64,000 bases of DNA from Ewingella americana. Lineage in GTDB: Bacteria > Pseudomonadota > Gammaproteobacteria > Enterobacterales > Enterobacteriaceae. The stretch lies in the NCBI RefSeq assembly GCF_006438725.1, contig NZ_RCZD01000003.1, forward strand, positions 372,001-436,000. The letters run 5' to 3'. A program made the position numbers and the translations under genes. Under the pieces are notes generated by a model. That model saw only the letters and a list, made by a program, of their open reading frames with translations. It made no database searches and was not told the DNA's origin. Shown one piece after another: positions 58,295-64,000 of this stretch (positions within the stretch are counted from its first letter, which is position 1; every line of letters begins with the position of its first letter).

Positions 58295-59365
58295 ATGGAC
58301 GGAGTATTCAGTCAAATAACGCGTAACAATCATGCCGGTATAGCCGAAATTACAGGATTTTTGCGAGCCAATGACTTAAATATCGATACCACGGTTGAAG
58401 TGTTTATTACCCTGCGCCGTGATGAACAGTTACTGGCCTGCGGCGGCATTGCGGGCAACATCATCAAGTGCGTGGCCATCAGTGAAAGCGTGCGCGGAGA
58501 AGGGCTGGCGCTGGCGCTGGCGACGGAGTTGGTAAATCTGGCCTATGAGCGTCATCACAGTCATTTGTTTATCTACACCAAAACACAAAATCAGACATTA
58601 TTTCAGCGCTGTGGTTTTTATCCGATTGCCAGCGTGCCGGGCATTGTGGTGTTGATGGAAAACAGCGGCTGTCGCTTAAGCCGTTACGCGAATGAATTAC
58701 ACCAGCTTTATCAGCCTGGAAAACGTATTGGCTGCATTGTCATGAATGCCAATCCTTTCACGCGTGGACATCAATATTTAGTTCGTCAGGCGGCCAAACA
58801 GTGTGACTGGTTACACGTCTTTCTGGTCAAAGAGAATAATTCCCGCTTCTCCTATGAGGACCGTTATCAATTAGTCCGCGAAGGCATTGCAGAAATTGAA
58901 CATGTCACCCTGCATGCCGGTTCTGAATATATGATCTCCCGTGCAACATTCCCCTGTTATTTCATCAAGGATCAGGGCGTGGCGGATGACTGTTATACCG
59001 AAATTGACCTCAAAATATTCCGTCAGTATCTGGCACCTGCGCTGGGCATTACCCACCGATTTGTCGGTACCGAACCTTTTTGCGAGGTGACCGCGAAATA
59101 TAACCAGGACATGCGCTACTGGCTTGAGACTGAAACACTGACCAGCCCGCCGGTGGCGCTGGTAGAGATCCCGCGCCTCGTGTGGGAAAAAACCGCTATT
59201 TCTGCTTCGTGGGTGCGCAAATTACTGGCGCAATCCGACATCAGCACCATCCGCCAGTTGGTCCCCCCTGCAACCTGCCACTACCTCGAACAGCTTCTTG
59301 CTGCGCGCGCCGGGAAATCCGCAGAGCGGGCCATGGCGACCGCCAACCAGACAGGTGAACAATGA
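58295..59365 (+). CDS. citC: [Citrate (pro-3S)-lyase] ligase CitC
   Basis: Acetylates the prosthetic thiol group of CitD with acetate and ATP, switching citrate lyase on. 356 residues: N-terminal GNAT-like domain (to about 130) and a nucleotidyltransferase-type domain beginning GCIVMNANPFTRGHQYLVRQA. First gene of the operon; GGTGATTC before the ATG is a modest ribosome site. It overlaps citD by 4 bp. Confidence 0.95.
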   Translation: MDGVFSQITRNNHAGIAEITGFLRANDLNIDTTVEVFITLRRDEQLLACGGIAGNIIKCVAISESVRGEGLALALATELVNLAYERHHSHLFIYTKTQNQTLFQRCGFYPIASVPGIVVLMENSGCRLSRYANELHQLYQPGKRIGCIVMNANPFTRGHQYLVRQAAKQCDWLHVFLVKENNSRFSYEDRYQLVREGIAEIEHVTLHAGSEYMISRATFPCYFIKDQGVADDCYTEIDLKIFRQYLAPALGITHRFVGTEPFCEVTAKYNQDMRYWLETETLTSPPVALVEIPRLVWEKTAISASWVRKLLAQSDISTIRQLVPPATCHYLEQLLAARAGKSAERAMATANQTGEQ

Positions 59366-59652
59366 ACATTATCCGTGAAACCCTTGCCGGCACGCTGGAG
59401 TCCAGTGATGTCATGGTGCGCGTTGCGCCAAATTCCAGCCATATCGACGTACAACTGAGTAGCACCGTGGAGAAGCAGTTCGGCCATCTTATCCGCCTGC
59501 GTATTCGCGAAGTCCTGAAAGATCTACAGATTGAAACCGTCACGTTGGTGGTCGATGACAAAGGCGCGCTCGACTGCGTGCTGCGCGCCCGTCTGGAGAC
59601 GGCGCTGATCCGCGCCAGTGACCAAAATCCTAACCAATGGGAGACCCGCTGA
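59362..59652 (+). CDS. citD: Citrate lyase acyl carrier protein (gamma) CitD
   Basis: Carries the 2'-(5''-triphosphoribosyl)-3'-dephospho-CoA arm on which citrate is cleaved. 96 residues. The attachment serine is S14 in [11 protein letters not shown]. It overlaps citC (ATGA) and citE (TGATG). Confidence 0.95.
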   Translation: MNIIRETLAGTLESSDVMVRVAPNSSHIDVQLSSTVEKQFGHLIRLRIREVLKDLQIETVTLVVDDKGALDCVLRARLETALIRASDQNPNQWETR

Positions 59653-60554
59653 TGCCGACACTGACACAACGCAAGCTCAGGATGCGTCGCAGCATGTTAT
59701 TTGTGCCCGGTGCTAATGCGGCGATGGTGAGTAATGCCTTTATTTATCAGGCTGATGCCGTGATGTTCGATCTCGAGGACTCGGTGATCCTGCGTGAAAA
59801 GGATGCTGCCCGCCGTCTGGTTTACCATGCGCTGCAACATCCGCTTTACCGCGAAACCGAAACCATCGTGCGGGTTAACGCCCTGGATTCCGTCTATGGC
59901 CTCGCCGATCTTGAGGCGGTGGTGCGTGGCGGCGCTGACATTGTGCGCCTGCCGAAAACCGATACCGCGCAGGACGTTACCGACATGGAAACCGAAATCG
60001 CACGTATCGAAGCGCAGTGCGGTCGCCCGGTGGGTAGCACCGGCATGCTGGCAGCGATTGAATCTGCTCGCGGTATTACTCAGGCGGTCAGCATTGCCAG
60101 CGCATCACCCAGGCTGATTGGCATTGCCCTCGGCGCAGAAGATTACGTCCGCGATCTGCGCACCGAACGCTCCCCTGAAGGAACCGAACTGCTGTTCGCC
60201 CGCTGCTCCATTTTACAAGCTGCGCGCGCTGTCGGCATTCAGGCTTTCGATACGGTCTATTCGCAAGCCAACAACGACGCGGGTTTTCTCAACGAAGCGA
60301 CCCATATCAAACAGCTAGGTTTTGACGGCAAATCGCTGATCAACCCGCGTCAGATTGAACTGCTGCACAACCTCTATGCGCCAACGCTGGCCGAAAGAGA
60401 CCACGCGCAAGCGGTGGTTGACGCTGCTGCTGCTGCCGAAGCCGAAGGGCGCGGTGTGGTGTCGCTTAACGGAAAGATGGTCGATAGCCCGGTTATTGAG
60501 CGGGCGCGTCTGGTATTACAACGGGCGGCATTGTCCGGCCTGCGGGATGAATAA
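59652..60554 (+). CDS. citE: Citrate lyase beta subunit CitE
   Basis: Cleaves citryl-ACP to oxaloacetate and acetyl-ACP. 300 residues, HpcH/HpaI aldolase fold. [22 protein letters not shown] (metal and substrate acids) and [18 protein letters not shown] are intact. The ATG at 59652 overlaps the citD stop and has GGAG upstream; an ATG 15 bp earlier lacks a site. Confidence 0.95.
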   Translation: MPTLTQRKLRMRRSMLFVPGANAAMVSNAFIYQADAVMFDLEDSVILREKDAARRLVYHALQHPLYRETETIVRVNALDSVYGLADLEAVVRGGADIVRLPKTDTAQDVTDMETEIARIEAQCGRPVGSTGMLAAIESARGITQAVSIASASPRLIGIALGAEDYVRDLRTERSPEGTELLFARCSILQAARAVGIQAFDTVYSQANNDAGFLNEATHIKQLGFDGKSLINPRQIELLHNLYAPTLAERDHAQAVVDAAAAAEAEGRGVVSLNGKMVDSPVIERARLVLQRAALSGLRDE

Positions 60555-60567
60555 GATGGGGAATGAC

Positions 60568-62082
60568 ATGCAAAGGCAACAGCGCTTAAGCCAGTTCAAC
60601 GAAACCTCAGCGGAGGCGTTCAGCCCGTTCGCGCCGGTTTCCAAAGCCAACCTTCAGGCGGCCAAACCGCGTGATCACAAACTGTGTTCGTCGCTGGAAA
60701 ACGCCATCCGCCGCAGCGGATTGCAGGACGGCATGACCATTTCATTTCACCATGCCTTCCGTGGCGGTGATCTGACGCTCAATCAGGTGGTCGACACCCT
60801 GGCCGTCATGGGTTTTAAAAATCTTACACTGGCATCCAGCTCACTGAGTGAATGCCATGGGCCACTCATTGAACATATTCGTCACGGTGTGATCAGCGCC
60901 ATTTACACCTCAGGCCTGCGCGGCCCGTTGGCGGAAGCCCTCTCGCATGGCGCGCTGCCTGAATTACCGCCGGTACAAATTCACTCCCACGGCGGGCGCG
61001 TTAATCTGATCGAAAGCGGTGAGCTGAGCATTGACGTGGCCTTTTTGGGTGTTCCTGCCTGTGACATTTTCGGCAATGCCAACGGCCACAGCGGTAAAGC
61101 GCGCTGCGGTTCGCTGGGCTATGCGCAGGTGGACGCACAGTACGCGCGTCAGGTGGTCTTGCTGACCGAACAGGTGTTGCCTTACCCGCACGTTGCCAGC
61201 ATCGCACAGGACCGCGTTGACCTGATTGTGCAGGTGGAAAGAGTCGGTGATGCCGAGAAGATCGGTGCTGACGCCACCCGTATGACCACCAATCCGCGTG
61301 AATTACTGATCGCTCGCCGCGCCGCTGACGTCATTGTCGCCTCCGGCTATTTTAAGCAGGGTTTTTCTCTGCAAACCGGTACCGGTGGAGCGTCGCTGGC
61401 CGTGACGCGTTTTCTGGAAAACAGCATGCGCCGTCAGGGGATCACCGCCGGCTTCGCCCTCGGTGGTATCACCGCGTCGATTGTCGATTTGCATGAAAAA
61501 GGGCTGATCGAACGCCTGCTCGACGTACAAAGCTTTGACCGGCAGGCCGCAGAATCGCTGGCGCGTAATCCCGGTCACTATGAAATCAGCGCCAATCAGT
61601 ACGCTAACTTGGGGTCGAAAGGGGCGTCAGTGGAACAGCTGGACGTCGTGGTTCTCAGCGCGTTGGAAATCGACACCGGGTTTAACGTCAACGTATTGAC
61701 CGGTTCTGATGGCGTGCTGCGTGGTGCATCTGGCGGCCATTGCGATACTGCGGCGGCAGCGCGTTTGGCCATTATCGTGGCACCTCTGGTCCGCGGGCGT
61801 ATTCCGACACTGGTTGAGCAGGTCACCACCTGTGTCACGCCGGGGTCAAGTATCGACATTCTGGTTACCGATCACGGTATCGCCGTTAACCCTTCGCGCC
61901 CGGATCTGACCAAGAGTTTGCAATTGGCCGGAGTCCACACCGTCACCATTGAATGGCTCTATGAGCGGGCGCGCCTGCTTAGCGGTGAGCCTACCCCCCT
62001 GGCCTTTACCGACCGCGTAGTGGCCGTAGTACGTTATCGCGACGGCTCGGTTATCGATGTCGTTCATCAGATTGAGGAGTAG
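60568..62082 (+). CDS. citF: Citrate lyase alpha subunit CitF (citrate:acetyl-ACP transferase)
   Basis: Swaps acetyl-ACP for citryl-ACP. About 504 residues (E. coli 510). Conserved blocks: SGLQDGMTISFHHAFRGGD, QIHSHGGRVNLIESGELSID and NVLTGSDGVLRGASGGHCDT. The start is one of three in-frame ATGs: 60547, 60556 or 60568; the last has GGGGA five bases upstream and is preferred. It directly follows citE. Confidence 0.94.
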   Translation: MQRQQRLSQFNETSAEAFSPFAPVSKANLQAAKPRDHKLCSSLENAIRRSGLQDGMTISFHHAFRGGDLTLNQVVDTLAVMGFKNLTLASSSLSECHGPLIEHIRHGVISAIYTSGLRGPLAEALSHGALPELPPVQIHSHGGRVNLIESGELSIDVAFLGVPACDIFGNANGHSGKARCGSLGYAQVDAQYARQVVLLTEQVLPYPHVASIAQDRVDLIVQVERVGDAEKIGADATRMTTNPRELLIARRAADVIVASGYFKQGFSLQTGTGGASLAVTRFLENSMRRQGITAGFALGGITASIVDLHEKGLIERLLDVQSFDRQAAESLARNPGHYEISANQYANLGSKGASVEQLDVVVLSALEIDTGFNVNVLTGSDGVLRGASGGHCDTAAAARLAIIVAPLVRGRIPTLVEQVTTCVTPGSSIDILVTDHGIAVNPSRPDLTKSLQLAGVHTVTIEWLYERARLLSGEPTPLAFTDRVVAVVRYRDGSVIDVVHQIEE

Positions 62083-62084
62083 CC

Positions 62085-62630
62085 GTGCACGCTATCTCCC
62101 CGTTATTGGCCGCCAACCGCGCCGTCAGTTTGCCGGAGCTTCTTACTAGCCGTGAATCTCGTCAGACCCGGCAGCGGGCATGGTTGGCGCGCCATCATTG
62201 CACCTTAATTTCCCTGACGATGGTGATGCCGGGCGCGGTCAAGGACACCACGCTCAGCAGGGAACTGTTTTGCCTCGCCTGGCAGGCGTTGGAAACACTC
62301 AGTCAGCAGCGTGGGTGGCCATGGCTGGCGTGGCGCTGTCTGCCACAAGACACTGGCAGCGAAGGGTTGATCGCCCTCGACGTTCCCGCGCAAGAGGTCA
62401 AACAGGCCACGCTGGCGCTGGAAGATAACCAGCCGCTGGGCCGCCTGTGGGATATCGACGTGTTAGACGCCAGCGGAGCAATTCTCTCGCGCCGCGATTT
62501 CGGCCTGCCTGCGCGCCATTGTCTGCTCTGCGCGCAACCCGCCAACCAGTGCGGCCGCGAGCAAAAGCACAGCACGGCGCAATTGCTTGGCCATATGCAA
62601 AGGTTATTTGATGCCGCAGCCGGAAAATAA
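62085..62630 (+). CDS. citX: Apo-citrate lyase phosphoribosyl-dephospho-CoA transferase CitX
   Basis: Attaches the prosthetic group precursor to CitD. 181 residues, with VMPGAVKDT and GRLWDIDVLD as family marks. GTG start with GAGGAG upstream, 2 bp after the citF stop. C-terminal cysteines CLLCAQPANQCGRE are usual for the family. Confidence 0.93.
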   Translation: MHAISPLLAANRAVSLPELLTSRESRQTRQRAWLARHHCTLISLTMVMPGAVKDTTLSRELFCLAWQALETLSQQRGWPWLAWRCLPQDTGSEGLIALDVPAQEVKQATLALEDNQPLGRLWDIDVLDASGAILSRRDFGLPARHCLLCAQPANQCGREQKHSTAQLLGHMQRLFDAAAGK

Positions 62631-63489
62631 ACCGCCGCTTCAGGCCGCGTGCGGCCCGGCAGAATGGGCCGTGCTGGCGTATCAGGCGTTATTGAATGAG
62701 GTCAATTTGACGCCAAAACCCGGACTGGTGGATCGCGCCAACAGCGGCGCTCACCAGGACATGACGCTGCAGCACTTCTACCGCAGCGCAGACGCCATTG
62801 CCCCGTGGTTTATGCGTTTTATAGCGGAAGGCGAGGGGAGTTGTCAGCAGCCGGAGGGCGACATATTACGCCGTCTGCGCCCACTGGGCATGGGGTGTGA
62901 AAATGCCATGTTTACGGCTACCGGCGGTGTGAATACCCATAAGGGCACTGTGTTTTCCATGGGGTTGCTGTGCTGTGCGCTGGGGCGTTTGCACCGTCTT
63001 GGTCAGGTTATTAATGCTGTTTCTCTCTGTCAGCAGGTGGCCTTTTTCTGCCAGCAGATGGTGGAGAACGAGCTGTCATGCGCCAAAACCTCGTTACCTC
63101 AAACTGCCGGACAGCGGTTGTTTCATCTGTACGGGTTGACGGGCGCACGCGGCGAGGCGCAGTCAGGTTTTGCGACGGTGATAGCACACAGCCTGCCGCT
63201 GTACCGGCGCCTGACAGCGCAGGGCGCAGGACAGGAGCAGGCACTGAGCCAGACGTTGCTGTTGCTGATGAGCGTGAATGCGGACACCAATGTGGTTTCT
63301 CGCGGGGGGCTGGCAGGGCTGACGTGGTTACAACGCCGCGCCAGTGAAGTACTCAATGACTCTCACCGCCAGGAAGCCACGTCGTCAGTAGAGGTATTCG
63401 ATGAACAATGTATTGCCCGTAATCTCAGCCCCGGAGGCAGCGCCGATCTGTTGATTGTCACCTGGTTTTTGGCGCAGTTCCCGGAATAA
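62611..63489 (+). CDS. citG: Triphosphoribosyl-dephospho-CoA synthase CitG
   Basis: Makes the prosthetic group precursor from ATP and dephospho-CoA. 292 residues. Signatures NLTPKPGLVDRANSGAHQDM, GVNTHKGTVFSMGLLC and NLSPGGSADLLIVTWFLAQ are clear. I chose ATG 62611 (AAAGGTTATTTG upstream), overlapping citX by 20 bp; ATG 62587 is possible. CitX and CitG are separate proteins here, not fused. Confidence 0.93.
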   Translation: MPQPENKPPLQAACGPAEWAVLAYQALLNEVNLTPKPGLVDRANSGAHQDMTLQHFYRSADAIAPWFMRFIAEGEGSCQQPEGDILRRLRPLGMGCENAMFTATGGVNTHKGTVFSMGLLCCALGRLHRLGQVINAVSLCQQVAFFCQQMVENELSCAKTSLPQTAGQRLFHLYGLTGARGEAQSGFATVIAHSLPLYRRLTAQGAGQEQALSQTLLLLMSVNADTNVVSRGGLAGLTWLQRRASEVLNDSHRQEATSSVEVFDEQCIARNLSPGGSADLLIVTWFLAQFPE

Positions 63490-63548
63490 ACATATAACAA
63501 ATCCGGGTGATATTTATCACCTTAACCCGTTTTTACAGGAGACCAGTT

Positions 63549-64000
63549 ATGGTCATATCGAAGGATTTCATCGGAAAAGCGCTATTGCCGCTGGTGGTGC
63601 TGGCCGTCTTACTTTGCATCCCCGTACCGGACGGTATGCCGCCGCAGGCGTGGCGTTATTTCGCCATTTTTGTCGCCATGATTGTGGGCATGATCCTCGA
63701 ACCTATCCCGGCGACGGCGATCAGTTTTATCGCCATGACGGCGTGCGTCATTGGTTCTAACTGGGTGCTGTTTGATGCCAAAGAATTGGCCGATCCGCAT
63801 TTCGAAGCCGGGAAACAGGCGTTGAAATGGGGTCTGGCCGGTTTTTCCAGTACCACCGTATGGCTGGTATTTGGGGCATTCATCTTTGCGCTGGGCTATG
63901 AAGCTACCGGCCTTGGTCGGCGCATCGCGTTGATTATGGTTAAGTTCATGGGTAAGCGTACCCTGACACTGGGCTATGCCATCGTGATTATCGATATTCT
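63549..64000 (+). CDS. citT: Citrate:succinate antiporter CitT (3' end outside window)
   Basis: DASS-family exchanger that imports citrate for succinate during anaerobic growth. The first 150 residues are visible, with IPVPDGMPPQAWRYFAIFVA, MILEPIPATAISFIAMT and STTVWLVFGAFIFALGYE matching E. coli CitT closely from memory. The ATG follows ACAGGAGACCAGTT, 60 bp after citG, probably in the same operon. Confidence 0.94.
   Translation, partial: MVISKDFIGKALLPLVVLAVLLCIPVPDGMPPQAWRYFAIFVAMIVGMILEPIPATAISFIAMTACVIGSNWVLFDAKELADPHFEAGKQALKWGLAGFSSTTVWLVFGAFIFALGYEATGLGRRIALIMVKFMGKRTLTLGYAIVIIDI

Noticed and set aside
1-64000. tRNA, rRNA, insertion sequence or prophage
   Set aside because: No tRNA cloverleaf, rRNA stretch, transposase, integrase or phage structural gene was recognised by reading both strands; tRNA-Pro (proL), next to yejM in K-12, is absent here.

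Overview
The window is a stretch of chromosome from an enterobacterium (order Enterobacterales). Its gene order from yejM to lysP follows the 47-49 minute region of Escherichia coli K-12, in reverse orientation (comparison from memory of the K-12 map). The combination of bet, scs and citrate-lyase genes, ERIC repeats and moderate GC suggests a Yersiniaceae/Rahnella-like member rather than E. coli, but the genus cannot be fixed from the sequence alone. No rRNA, tRNA, CRISPR array, insertion sequence or prophage gene was seen.

Layout. 1-5.2 kb: glycine-betaine synthesis, with betT (cut by the window edge) divergent from betIBA around a perfect palindrome, and an ERIC repeat touching the end of betA. 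5.3-9 kb: elaA, a small AraC/MarA-type regulator, two tiny hydrophobic ORFs, a second FtsI-type penicillin-binding protein, and a DinI-family gene with a LexA box. 9.2-12.75 kb: scsABCD thiol-redox and copper-tolerance genes. 12.8-20.7 kb: conserved backbone yejM-yejL, yejK, rplY, radD, rsuA, bcr.

20.7-32.4 kb: accessory block inserted between bcr and yejG, which are neighbours in K-12. It holds an unrecognised 115-residue protein, an ACS-type sugar-acid transporter, a D-2-hydroxyacid dehydrogenase, a GntR/IdnR-like LacI regulator, IdnO, a second SDR enzyme, a secreted leucine-rich-repeat protein, a fragment of an aquaporin gene and a three-subunit membrane-bound GMC dehydrogenase (small subunit, flavoprotein, triheme cytochrome c). 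Two full ERIC elements lie inside it. Most of it reads as a sugar-acid/ketogluconate module: oxidation at the periplasmic face, uptake, then reduction inside the cell, with Gnt-type operators and a CRP site.

32.4-48.8 kb: backbone again, with yejG, the YejABEF peptide transporter, pdeN (rtn), mepS, lpxT, yeiR, yeiQ, yeiP (efpL), yeiW and setB. A short fimbrial-like secreted protein and a UxuR-like regulator are inserted between yeiR and yeiQ. 49.2-57.9 kb: fruBKA with two Cra operators, then nfo, yeiH/yeiE and lysP. 58-64 kb: the citrate lyase operon citCDEFXG followed by citT (cut by the window edge), preceded by a 35-bp tandem repeat, a palindrome and a CRP-like site. citAB is not next to it.

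I did not find a large, wholly new multi-gene system. The strongest candidates for new biology are the secreted LRR protein, the ketogluconate island with its internal operators, the tandem tiny membrane ORFs, the FtsI paralogue with an altered SxN motif, and the repeat array upstream of citC.
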